Source: Gemmatimonadota bacterium (lineage in GTDB: Bacteria > GCA-2686955). Taken from it: a stretch of 22,572 nucleotides of DNA. The DNA lies in assembly GCA_002686955.1 (NCBI GenBank), contig NYZA01000224.1, positions 1 to 22,572 on the forward strand, written 5' to 3'. The translations under genes and the position numbers were made by a program. Every line of letters starts with the position of its first letter. Position 1 is the stretch's first letter. The notes under the pieces were generated by a model. That model was not told the origin of the DNA. It did no database searches and saw nothing but the letters and a program-made list of their open reading frames with translations. This document shows positions 1-9,137 of the stretch, piece after piece.

Positions 1-1
1 G

Positions 2-229
2 GCGGCGGGCGCGGTGATCGAGCGGCTGGCCTTGGCGCGGATCAGCGATTCGGCGGCGCTCCAACCGATCGTCGACCGTGTCATCGCCGATCACCCCGAT
101 GCGGTCGCGAGTCTCGAAGCCGGCAAGAAGAAATCGCTCGGGTTCTTGGTGGGGCAGATTATGAAATCCACCCGCGGGCAGGCCGATCCGAAACTGGTGC
201 ACAAGATGATCGAGGAGCGGCTCAAGTGA
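2..229 (+). CDS. gatB: GatB C-terminus, Asp-tRNA(Asn)/Glu-tRNA(Gln) amidotransferase subunit B (partial)
   Basis: Only the last 75 codons are inside the window; the reading frame is open to the left edge, so the GTG at 14 is not the true start. The C-terminal segment GFLVGQIMKSTRGQADPKLV is the characteristic end of the YqeY-like tail domain of GatB, which binds the tRNA in the GatCAB transamidase. That complex amidates Glu-tRNA(Gln) and/or Asp-tRNA(Asn) in the cytoplasm. The stop TGA overlaps the GTG start of the next gene (GTGA at 226-229), so the downstream membrane protein is probably translationally coupled. A YqeY protein carries a related domain, but the KxxxGxAxPK ending and the operon position fit GatB better. 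Confidence 0.88.
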   Translation, partial: AAGAVIERLALARISDSAALQPIVDRVIADHPDAVASLEAGKKKSLGFLVGQIMKSTRGQADPKLVHKMIEERLK

Positions 230-1284
230 AGGGAACATCCGGTGCGGAGAGCCCGGCTCGTTGGGGAATCGGCGCTCGGTCCGGACGAAAACAGCTCTGG
301 TTCGCCGCCGCCGCAAGCGCCGTCTTCCTCTATTTGGCCTTCGCGGATTCCTCGCTCTCGGGGATCGTGGGGTCACTCGCATCGGCGCGACCGATTCCGA
401 TCGCCTTCGCGGTCATCCTTGTACTCCTCACCTCGCTTCTGCGGGGCTGGAGGTGGCAGACCCTTCTTTCCCCGATCGCCCGCACGAGCTTCTGGCTTCC
501 CCACGATATCTGCGCCATCGGCTTCCTGGCCAACAACGTGCTCCCCGCTAGAGCGGGTGAGGTCGTGCGGGCCGGTCTGATGGGCCGCATGGCGGGGATC
601 AGTCGCTCTCAGGTCTTCGCCACCGTGCTATTGGAGCGATTGTGCGACCTCGTCGGTTTGATCCTCATGCTCGCCATCGTCCCCTGGCTGGCCCCCCAGG
701 CCCTTGGAGGCTTGACCCGCTGGAACGCCGCGCTCCTGAGCGTGGCGACCGTCGTGTTGCTGGCGGGGGGATTGGGGCTTACCCATCGCTTGCTGGCATC
801 GGATGCAGTGCGTCGCCGGGTCGTTCGAATGGGAGGGGTCGTCGGGCATATCACGCAAGGCTTGATCGATGGGTTTCGGGTCGGCGCCTCCCCGATGATC
901 GTCTCCGTGGCGGTCGCCCAGACGATCGGAGTTTGGTTTCTTGTCGGGCTCACCTTCCACGCGATCGCTATCGCCTACGACCTGCCTCTGGACGGGCCGG
1001 CCCGGGGACTTCCCTCCGCTCTCGCCCTCTCGGCGATCACGGGGGCGGGGTCCTTGATCCCCTCGCTCCCGGGGCAGATCGGCACCTTCCACTTCTTCGC
1101 AAAGCAAGGGCTGGAGCTGGTCTCCACCAACGGCCGCGCTCTCGACCCGATCCTGGCGGACACCTACGCCGTTGCTTCGCATGGACTTCAGTACTTGACA
1201 GTCAACATCGTAGGGGTCGCGGCGCTGCTTCACAGGGGGTTGCGGATCGGGCGGCCATCGGAGTGGTTGCGGATCGAGAGGTAG
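226..1284 (+). CDS. Lysylphosphatidylglycerol synthase TM-region (UPF0104-like) membrane protein
   Basis: A 352-aa polytopic membrane protein with about seven to nine hydrophobic segments, the first near residues 25-45. Near residues 270-290 it carries IPSLPGQIGTFHFFAKQGL, which matches the conserved 'P-G-x-x-G-x-(F/Y)-E/H' signature of the LPG_synthase_TM family. A second recognisable stretch, NNVLPARAGEVVRA near residues 103-116, is also typical. In MprF this region acts as a flippase-like half; stand-alone members are mostly uncharacterised and may act in lipid or polyprenyl-linked transport, so no substrate is assigned. The GTG start overlaps the gatB stop. The 77-nt gap to the next gene leaves room for a separate ribosome binding site. 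Confidence 0.8.
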   Translation: MKGTSGAESPARWGIGARSGRKQLWFAAAASAVFLYLAFADSSLSGIVGSLASARPIPIAFAVILVLLTSLLRGWRWQTLLSPIARTSFWLPHDICAIGFLANNVLPARAGEVVRAGLMGRMAGISRSQVFATVLLERLCDLVGLILMLAIVPWLAPQALGGLTRWNAALLSVATVVLLAGGLGLTHRLLASDAVRRRVVRMGGVVGHITQGLIDGFRVGASPMIVSVAVAQTIGVWFLVGLTFHAIAIAYDLPLDGPARGLPSALALSAITGAGSLIPSLPGQIGTFHFFAKQGLELVSTNGRALDPILADTYAVASHGLQYLTVNIVGVAALLHRGLRIGRPSEWLRIER

Positions 1285-1361
1285 GCGTTCACAATCGCCC
1301 ACCGATGGTGCAGAATCCGGGCCGCCATTCAATTAGTCTTCGAACGAGAGGAAAGCTGCCT

Positions 1362-2018
1362 ATGGGACGAAATCTGGAGCGGCTGACGATCGATCGAAGG
1401 CATCCTGCGCGCGAGACCATTGGACGCGCCGTGGACGTCCTCCGTTCCGGCGGCGTCGTTGCCTTCCCCACAGACACGGTTTTCGGCTTGGCCGCCCCCG
1501 CCACCGACGAAGGGGCACGCACGCTCGCCGAGGTGAAGGGACGCATGGACGACAAGCGTTTCCTCATCGCCCTGCTCGACGTGCCGCGGCAGGGCCAGTG
1601 GATCGAGCCGATCGCGCCCCACATCCAAAAGGCGATATCGGTTCTGTGGCCGCAAAAGGTCTCTCTCTTGCTCCCGGCCGGGCCCGCGGTCGGTCGAGAG
1701 CTCCGTGATCCCCATGACCGTGTTGGACTCCGTCGGGCCGCCGATGCGCTGACCCGCGCCCTTGCAGCGGCACTCGAGGGCGCCGTGATCTCCACCAGCG
1801 CAAATCTATCCGGAGCGCCGCCCGCATCCAGCGCCGATGAAGTCGCCGGCGAACTGCTGGGGCGAATCGACCTGATCCTCGATGGCGGCGATTCTCCGAG
1901 CGGCGCTCTGCCCACGACCGTGGTCGATTTCGTCGCCGCCACCCCCCGAATCGTTCGGCAAGGTGCTTGCTCCCCCGATCGGATCGCGGAGCTGCTCGGC
2001 TACGAGCTCGATCACTGA
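1362..2018 (+). CDS. L-threonylcarbamoyladenylate synthase (YrdC/Sua5 family)
   Basis: A 218-aa single-domain YrdC-fold protein. The enzyme makes threonylcarbamoyl-AMP from threonine, bicarbonate and ATP for the t6A37 modification of ANN-decoding tRNAs. Visible signatures are GGVVAFPTDTVFGLAAPA near residues 30-47, the basic LAEVKGRMDDKRF near 55-67 (family K-R-x-x-x-K nucleotide site), and STSANLSG near residue 145. The length matches YrdC/short Sua5 without the C-terminal Sua5 domain. The reading frame is open back to position 642, but the start is placed at ATG 1362: a purine-rich GAGAGGAAAG lies just upstream, and residues before it have no family character and overlap the preceding gene out of frame. 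YciO paralogues look similar, so the exact orthologue is not certain. Confidence 0.85.
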   Translation: MGRNLERLTIDRRHPARETIGRAVDVLRSGGVVAFPTDTVFGLAAPATDEGARTLAEVKGRMDDKRFLIALLDVPRQGQWIEPIAPHIQKAISVLWPQKVSLLLPAGPAVGRELRDPHDRVGLRRAADALTRALAAALEGAVISTSANLSGAPPASSADEVAGELLGRIDLILDGGDSPSGALPTTVVDFVAATPRIVRQGACSPDRIAELLGYELDH

Positions 2019-2058
2019 AGAAGCCGCGCACAGAGCCGAACTACACGGTCACGGAAAG

Positions 2059-4563
2059 ATGATGACGACCCAGCAATCCACCGACATCATAGTTGAAGAG
2101 CTGAGGGGTCGAATCTCGACCGCGGATCTGCACCGTTCCGCCCGCGTGGATCGATACGATCCCGGCGATGAGCTTGTGTACGACGCCGAGGCGGTAATCG
2201 GCGCGGAGCGAGGAGGCAGTGGGACGATCCGCCTCGTGGTGGAACGATTCGTGGGCGGGGGATTCGCCGGCCAAGTCTACAAGGTGCGTGTTCTGGATGT
2301 CGCGGGGGGAGAGATCGACGGCATCAGCCCCGGATCGAGCTACGCGATCAAGATCTTGATCCCCCCCTCGGGCGGCGCGCTCCTCTTTCGGAACGTGCTC
2401 TATGGAATAGGGTTTCAGGGACCTTTCCAGCTGCAGAGCAATCCGGCCGCGGCGCGCTCCGGCGCGCTCTGGCAGAAGTTCATCCGCCGCGGTGCATCGA
2501 TCGGGCTGGCCGAAGAGGGAGCTGTCAACGATATTCACGCGACCTTCATCGATACAACACTCGGCAGCTGTGGTGAGCTGAGCGACTGGGTCGACGGGCG
2601 AACGTGGCGTCTCGAGGTGGACGAGCATCTCGACTATTTGAAGCGTTGGCGCCAGGGCAAGCCGGTGCCTCCGGAGAAGCTAGGATCCGACGAGTACCGC
2701 GCAAAAAAAGTGTTCATGGCCGAATTCGTCACGCTGCTGCACGAGATGGGCGCGCACGAATTCGCCCGACAGTACGAATGGTCGACCTGCAAGAGCCAAC
2801 CGAACTGTTTGAAGAGAAGCGACACCGAAGGCGACCCCGCCGCCGGGCTCCTCGCCGTCGATTTCCGCGCCGGACTCGCCCTCCTTCCCTTCCTGCCGAT
2901 GAGCCCGGGCGACCTGAAGCTGATCGTGCTCGGGCTGTTCCGGGGCAGCTTGGTGCAGTTCGATCGCGGGAACATCGACGAGCTGGAGTCGTTCGTAGAT
3001 CGCCACTCCGACCGCTTCGCCGATATGCGTCCTCTGCTCGAGGATCTGCGTGAAGCCGATGAGATCTACCGAGATTCCGTACCCGATGTCACCCACAACC
3101 GTCTCCGCTTGCTCTACGACCGGAAGCTCTGGGACACACTTCTCGATCGCTCTCGCCGCGGGTGGCGAATTCGCAACATCATCGACGATGATTGCCTGGA
3201 AAACCTCGAAAAGAGTTTCTTCCTCACGCTGTTCTTCCGGGTGCTCGGCCTGATCCCCATCCTCGGGGGCTTCATTCGCAGGCTCTGGGGCAGAGACGAC
3301 CTCCGCCGGCACTATCGCGGCATTCTGACGAGTCGGGAGTATCTGCGAAGAGCCATACGAGCAAAGATCGCGGAATCGATCCTCCCCTGGCACCGTGCCG
3401 GACGAGTGCGGCCCGATCGGGCATTGGCGCTCGCCAAGTCGCCACCCATGTTCTTGCTGCATCTACCCCTCTCCATCTTGCCGGTGGGCATACACCGTTT
3501 TCTGACCGATCGCGACTATTTCCGGGAGCGCCTCAGATATATCTTCATTCGGCCCGTGCGTCTCTACTTCGATGCAGCCATGCGCGAAGAGTGGCTCTTC
3601 ACCATGGTCGAAGAGGGTGAGGCCAAACATATCATCGACCACGAAGAGGCGGCGATCATCCGGTCGCGGATCAAAGACCCCTTCATACAAAAATACCTGA
3701 AGAGCCTCGCGGTGCACGTCTGCACCGTGCCGATCACCCAAGTGGTATCGGTTCTCGTCGCCTTGATCTATGTGTGGACCCACCCGGAGATGCCACGCGC
3801 GCAGGCCTGGGCGGTCGGGGCCGGCATCATCGCCCTCTTTCAGGTCGTTCCGATCTCGCCCGGATCGCTCGTTCGCGGCCTGTATGTTGTGTATCTGGTG
3901 ATCCGAGAGCGGAACTTCAAAGACTACAACATCGCGGTCTTCCTGGGTTTCTTCAAGTACATCGGCTACCTCGCCTTTCCGATACAGATGGCGCAGCGCT
4001 ACCCGACCTTGGCCCGCTTCATGGCAGGCCATTGGGCTACCGAGGCGGTTCATGTGGTACCTGTCTTCGGCGAGGGAGGGGCTCTGCTCGAGCACTGGAT
4101 CTTCCGGCTCTTCTACAACTGGCCCTTGACGATCAGGCGCAGGGCGCGCCAGCGAATGCAGCGAAGGAGCATGAGCTCGCCCAGGTACTGGCATATTGCA
4201 GCCTTGGCAATCGGCGCGGCGGCGGTTTTCGGCGCGGCCGACTTCTCATATGTCGCCAGCAATCGAACGCTGCCCGAGCTCGGTGACCTGGTCCATCTGG
4301 TGTTGCTGCTGCCGCTCATCTGTGGCTGGGGAACGACGATCGCAGCCGGCGGCGCTCCAATGGGCCGGCGGATTCTCGGCGCTAGCCTGTGTGGCTTGGG
4401 TGTGGGGCTTCTCTACACCGCCGCTTCCGTCTTTGCTGGGAGCTCCGGGGGGGTTCCTATAGAGAGCGCAGCGATCATGAGCAGCGTTGTGTGGAGAGTA
4501 TTCCTCTTCTCGATCATCGCGACGGTCGGCGCGATCGCGACCGAGATCGTGTTGGGCGAGTAG
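2059..4563 (+). CDS. Unrecognised 834-aa protein: kinase-like N-terminal region plus multi-pass membrane domain
   Basis: The start is set at the tandem ATG 2059/2062, 40 nt after the YrdC stop; the upstream open frame overlaps that gene and is ignored. The N-terminal 280 residues look like a divergent protein kinase. There is a glycine-rich loop GGGFAGQVYKV at residues 66-76, an AIK lysine motif at 96-98, a helix ending in HEMGAHEFARQYEW at about 228-241 (roughly where a catalytic loop would lie), and VDFRAG at 267-272 (roughly where DFG would lie). The HRD motif is not canonical. From about residue 385 on there are around nine hydrophobic segments, including 555-575, 583-600, 622-640, 743-765, 772-793 and 808-830, so this half is an integral membrane domain. 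No family could be named. It could be an active atypical kinase, an ABC1/RIO-like protein or a pseudokinase sensor. The gene converges on the ABC-F gene with a 10-nt gap. Confidence 0.65.
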   Translation: MMTTQQSTDIIVEELRGRISTADLHRSARVDRYDPGDELVYDAEAVIGAERGGSGTIRLVVERFVGGGFAGQVYKVRVLDVAGGEIDGISPGSSYAIKILIPPSGGALLFRNVLYGIGFQGPFQLQSNPAAARSGALWQKFIRRGASIGLAEEGAVNDIHATFIDTTLGSCGELSDWVDGRTWRLEVDEHLDYLKRWRQGKPVPPEKLGSDEYRAKKVFMAEFVTLLHEMGAHEFARQYEWSTCKSQPNCLKRSDTEGDPAAGLLAVDFRAGLALLPFLPMSPGDLKLIVLGLFRGSLVQFDRGNIDELESFVDRHSDRFADMRPLLEDLREADEIYRDSVPDVTHNRLRLLYDRKLWDTLLDRSRRGWRIRNIIDDDCLENLEKSFFLTLFFRVLGLIPILGGFIRRLWGRDDLRRHYRGILTSREYLRRAIRAKIAESILPWHRAGRVRPDRALALAKSPPMFLLHLPLSILPVGIHRFLTDRDYFRERLRYIFIRPVRLYFDAAMREEWLFTMVEEGEAKHIIDHEEAAIIRSRIKDPFIQKYLKSLAVHVCTVPITQVVSVLVALIYVWTHPEMPRAQAWAVGAGIIALFQVVPISPGSLVRGLYVVYLVIRERNFKDYNIAVFLGFFKYIGYLAFPIQMAQRYPTLARFMAGHWATEAVHVVPVFGEGGALLEHWIFRLFYNWPLTIRRRARQRMQRRSMSSPRYWHIAALAIGAAAVFGAADFSYVASNRTLPELGDLVHLVLLLPLICGWGTTIAAGGAPMGRRILGASLCGLGVGLLYTAASVFAGSSGGVPIESAAIMSSVVWRVFLFSIIATVGAIATEIVLGE

Positions 4564-4573
4564 AGCTCGAGCA

Positions 4574-4579
<6 letters not shown>
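4558..4579. terminator. Palindrome spanning the convergent stop codons (candidate bidirectional terminator)
   Basis: The sequence GAGTAG (4558-4563) pairs with CTACTC (4574-4579). Inside lies the palindrome GCTCGAGC, separated on each side by a single unpaired A. The plus-strand gene ends with TAG at 4561-4563 and the minus-strand ABC-F gene ends with TAG at 4574-4576 (read as CTA), so both stops are in the symmetric arms. No U-tract follows on either strand, so a classic intrinsic terminator is not shown; the hairpin could still block antisense read-through or trim 3' ends. Confidence 0.35.
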
Positions 4580-6499
<1,920 letters not shown>

Positions 6500-6540
6500 G
6501 GGGGCGCCACTTTACTTCAATTCTCGGCTGCGACCGATAG

Positions 6541-6580
6541 CGTTCGATTGGGGGTTATGGCGTTCGATTGGGGGTTTAGG
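6541..6580. repeat. 20-bp tandem duplication
   Basis: Two adjacent 20-bp copies (6541-6560 and 6561-6580) differ only at two neighbouring positions near their ends. Each begins CGTTCGATTGGGGGTT. It sits in the non-coding stretch upstream of the ABC-F start. Only two copies are present, so it is a recent slip or duplication rather than an array. Confidence 0.8.
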
Positions 6581-6629
6581 TGGCGTTTCCAGATTGCCGG
6601 AGAGGTGGTGCAGATGGGATGCCAAATGA

Positions 6630-6893
6630 CAAGTCATTCTTGCGCGACCCCTAAACGACTTCTGGTCTACGCTCGATAGCCGCTACGCGTTCTTAGACGT
6701 ACGCCTGCCCAGCGAGGATTGGCGCCCATTCGGGGAGCAGGCCTGCGCCGCGATCACCGGGGAGACAACCGACGACGAGTTCTTCGACGTATTGGTGGCC
6801 TCGGCCCGCTCTCTCGACGACGGCCATCCACGGGCACGCAGGACGTCGAGTTCGCGGCGCGCGGGGAGACGGGGCGTGCCTGGCGACGAATGA
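6630..6893 (+). pseudogene. Start-less fragment resembling the N-terminal region of S41-type (C-terminal processing/tricorn-like) peptidases
   Basis: The frame is open from a TGA at 6627-6629 to a TGA at 6891-6893, about 88 codons, with no ATG at a sensible place. It reads NDFWSTLDSRYAFLDVR, then DWRPFGEQA, then TTDDEFFDVLVASARSLDDG, followed by H. This order (FW..LD.rYAf, a Trp-containing 'DW' segment, TTDDElfd.L, LdDGH) is the pattern seen before the PDZ and protease domains of many S41 peptidases. After DDGH the frame loses family character; the adjacent +1 frame (starting PSTGTQDVEFAARGE) reads more naturally, so a frameshift near 6830 is likely. No PDZ or catalytic domain follows. I call it a decayed remnant; the family assignment is from pattern memory. 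Confidence 0.45.
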
Positions 6894-7038
6894 CGGCGAT
6901 CGGCGGATCAGTACTCGGTCCCCATCCCCCTTCCCCGTCTTCCCCCTCCCCTCTCTCCCGGAACCCGACACTCGCGTGCATCGGGGAAAACACGCTACAC
7001 TGCCCGCGACGCGCGAGACATCGCGCGAGGGTCTCAGT

Positions 7039-7866
7039 ATGCATACTCAATCGAAGTCCCCATCAGGTCGCCACCTGCGCACGTGGAGCTGCGATGCCCC
7101 TCGGGCCGCCATAGTCATCTCTCACGGGCTCGGCGAGCACTCGGGCCGCTATGACGAGCTCGCCAGACATCTCGCGGGCAAGGGCTATATGGTCCGTGCC
7201 CTCGACCACCTGGGGCACGGTCAATCCCCCGGGCAGCGAGGCCACATCGGGCGCTTCGTCGAGCTCACCGACGGCGTGAGCGAGGCCGTCGAGCAGATCG
7301 CCGTCAAGCACCCTTCGCTGCCATGTGTTCTGATCGGGCACTCCCTCGGTGGGCTCGTCGTGGCGCACTACCTGCTCGATCAGCAAGAAGAGGTTGCCGC
7401 CGCCATCCTCTCCGGGGCGCTCTTTCGGGTGGCAGTCCCGGTTCCCTGGTGGAAAGAGACCGCGGGGAAGATGCTCTCGAATGTTTGGCCGAGCCTGAGC
7501 ATGGCGAACGAGATCAACTCTTCGCTGCTGAGCCACGATGCGGCGATCGTTCGCGCATACGACGATGACCCGCTGGTCCATGACAAGATCTCGGCCCGTC
7601 TCTACACCGAATTCACGCGAACCATGGGCGAAGTCCTGAGTGGAGCCGAGGAGATTCTCGTACCGCTGCTCATCCTCGCCGGCGCGGACGATCGCGTCGT
7701 CGCTCCCGAAGGCAGCATGCTCTTCCACCGCGACGCGGCGGCCCCGGCGAAGGAGCTGCATGTTTTCGACGGCATGTACCACGAGATCTTCAACGAGATC
7801 GGGCGCGGGGCGGTTCACCAAACCGTCACAGATTGGCTCGACCGGATCTTGCGTCAATCCGAGTAG
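7039..7866 (+). CDS. Alpha/beta hydrolase, monoacylglycerol lipase/lysophospholipase type
   Basis: A 275-aa alpha/beta-hydrolase of the Hydrolase_4 (serine aminopeptidase S33-like) group. The oxyanion/N-terminal motif ISHGLGEHSGRYDELA at about 27-42, the DHLGHGQSPGQRGH segment at 56-69, and the nucleophile elbow GHSLGG with Ser102 are typical of bacterial monoacylglycerol lipases (the family HG.gEHs.RY and D.rGHG.S patterns). The other triad members are Asp218 (GADDRVV) and His248 (GMYHEIFNE). There is no signal peptide, so it should act in the cytoplasm on monoacylglycerols or related esters. ATG 7039 is chosen because GCGAGG lies 8-13 nt upstream; the frame extends to a GTG at 6976 with unlikely sequence. 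The TPR lipoprotein gene follows 42 nt later. Confidence 0.88.
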   Translation: MHTQSKSPSGRHLRTWSCDAPRAAIVISHGLGEHSGRYDELARHLAGKGYMVRALDHLGHGQSPGQRGHIGRFVELTDGVSEAVEQIAVKHPSLPCVLIGHSLGGLVVAHYLLDQQEEVAAAILSGALFRVAVPVPWWKETAGKMLSNVWPSLSMANEINSSLLSHDAAIVRAYDDDPLVHDKISARLYTEFTRTMGEVLSGAEEILVPLLILAGADDRVVAPEGSMLFHRDAAAPAKELHVFDGMYHEIFNEIGRGAVHQTVTDWLDRILRQSE

Positions 7867-7908
7867 CGCTGAAGAGACAAAGAAACAACGACGAATGGGG
7901 CTCAAACG

Positions 7909-9120
7909 ATGACGATGAACACACGCATTCTTTTCCTGACCACCGCGGCGCTTCTCACCGGCTGCGGCGGGGCGGGGGAAACCGAACAGCCGCTCGTGGA
8001 CGCTGGGAACGAGGGCACGCAGCCCGCGACGACGACCACGGGCGATGCCGACATCCAAGGGCCGTCGCTCGCCATCGCCGCGGCCGACACTCTCGCCGGA
8101 CCTCAGGCGGCGACGGGCGACACCTTGGCACTGGTCGACGCATTGAAGATGGTGCTCGCCACGGCATCCACACCAGCCGAGCTGCACGGCAAGCTCGGAC
8201 GCACCTACTTTCGCAGCGGCCAATTCGACAAGGCCGCGGACGCATTCCGGCTCGCACTCAACGCCGAACCCACGAATATCGAGTTCCAGGTAGGGATGGC
8301 TCGCGCCCTCAACCGGGGCACCGGCGACGAGGCGGCCGTCCGCGCGGCTCTCGACGAGCTGGTCGCCAAGTTCCCGGACGCCGCGCATTTGCGAATCGAG
8401 CGCGCCAAGACGTTCAGGCGGGCCGGTGAGATCGAGACCGCGCTGGAAGAGCTGCAGGCCGCGATCGAGCTCTCGGACGGTGATCCCACCGCGCAGGTGG
8501 AGTACCATCTCACCATGGGCCGCAAGCTCCGCATGGACCGGGACGAAGAGAAGGCGGTCGCCGAGTACAAGAGCGCCCTCTCGCTCGATCCCGACAACGC
8601 GCAGGCCACCCTCGGCCTTCACCTGACCGAGACCAAGCTGCACACACGAAAGGGCGACCATGACGCGGCCGTCGAAGCCGCGCGCAGGGCGGTCGACGCC
8701 GATCCCACATCGACCCAGGCCCTCTACGCCTACCACTCGGCGATGGGCAAGCAGCTCAAGGATCGCGGCCAGTACGAAGAGGCGATCACCGAATTCATCC
8801 ACTGCTCGGAGCTCGCCCCCACCTCGGCCGGCGCCGCGAACGCTTTGGGCAGCATCTATCTGGTCGCGAAACGCTTCGATGACGCAGCCACTCATCTCAA
8901 GCGGGCGATAGAGATCGAGCCGCGGCATCTCGGCGCCCACCACGGGCTGGCCAAGGCCTACGAACGGCTCCAGTGGCACGAGCTGGCGCGCGAGACCTGG
9001 GCGAAGGTGCTGGAGTTGGACGAGAAGGGACGCTACGAGCAGGAAGCCCGCTTGCACATCGAGATCATCGACCAGATAGGAGACCTGAGCGCCGCGCCGG
9101 AAGGTGCCACCGCTCCCTAG
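7909..9120 (+). CDS. TPR-repeat lipoprotein
   Basis: A 403-aa protein. The N-terminus MTMNTRILFLTTAALLTGC is a lipoprotein signal peptide with lipobox LTGC and Cys19 as the acylation site, so it should be a membrane-anchored periplasmic or surface protein. A 45-residue Gly/Thr-rich linker follows. From about residue 85 to the end there are about seven to eight tetratricopeptide-type helical pairs, for example LGRTYFRSGQFDKAADAFRL, YHLTMGRKLRMDRDEEKAVA, and LGSIYLVAKRFDDAATHLKR. TPRs form scaffolds for protein partners; no catalytic motif is seen. It is followed after 17 nt by an SGNH hydrolase gene with its own helical repeats, so the two may share a complex or operon. A start two codons later (ATG 7915) is equally possible. 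Confidence 0.85.
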   Translation: MTMNTRILFLTTAALLTGCGGAGETEQPLVDAGNEGTQPATTTTGDADIQGPSLAIAAADTLAGPQAATGDTLALVDALKMVLATASTPAELHGKLGRTYFRSGQFDKAADAFRLALNAEPTNIEFQVGMARALNRGTGDEAAVRAALDELVAKFPDAAHLRIERAKTFRRAGEIETALEELQAAIELSDGDPTAQVEYHLTMGRKLRMDRDEEKAVAEYKSALSLDPDNAQATLGLHLTETKLHTRKGDHDAAVEAARRAVDADPTSTQALYAYHSAMGKQLKDRGQYEEAITEFIHCSELAPTSAGAANALGSIYLVAKRFDDAATHLKRAIEIEPRHLGAHHGLAKAYERLQWHELARETWAKVLELDEKGRYEQEARLHIEIIDQIGDLSAAPEGATAP

Positions 9121-9137
9121 TCCCCTCGGTTCCGACC

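Larger units (their letters stand above)
6500..7038. other. 539-bp intergenic region with gene debris
   Basis: This stretch separates the divergently transcribed ABC-F gene and the hydrolase gene, so it must contain both promoters. It also holds the 20-bp tandem duplication, the S41-like fragment, and a C/T-rich strand bias around 6920-6960. I could not identify a convincing -35/-10 pair for either gene. Confidence 0.6.

Noticed and set aside
642-1361. Upstream extension of the YrdC frame (open from 642)
   Set aside because: It overlaps the LPG-synthase-TM-like gene out of frame, is Arg/Gly/Pro-rich and has no YrdC character; the ATG at 1362 has a purine-rich ribosome binding site.
1882-2058. 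Upstream extension of the 834-aa protein
   Set aside because: It lies in the YrdC gene in another frame; the double ATG at 2059/2062 fits the gap after the YrdC stop.
6915-6965. C/T-rich tract as terminator or regulatory triplex element
   Set aside because: It has no hairpin and no T-run; it looks like low-complexity intergenic sequence.
8973-9137. Longer start for the SGNH hydrolase
   Set aside because: The extension is within the TPR gene in a different frame; ATG 9138 places the hydrophobic anchor at the N-terminus as expected.
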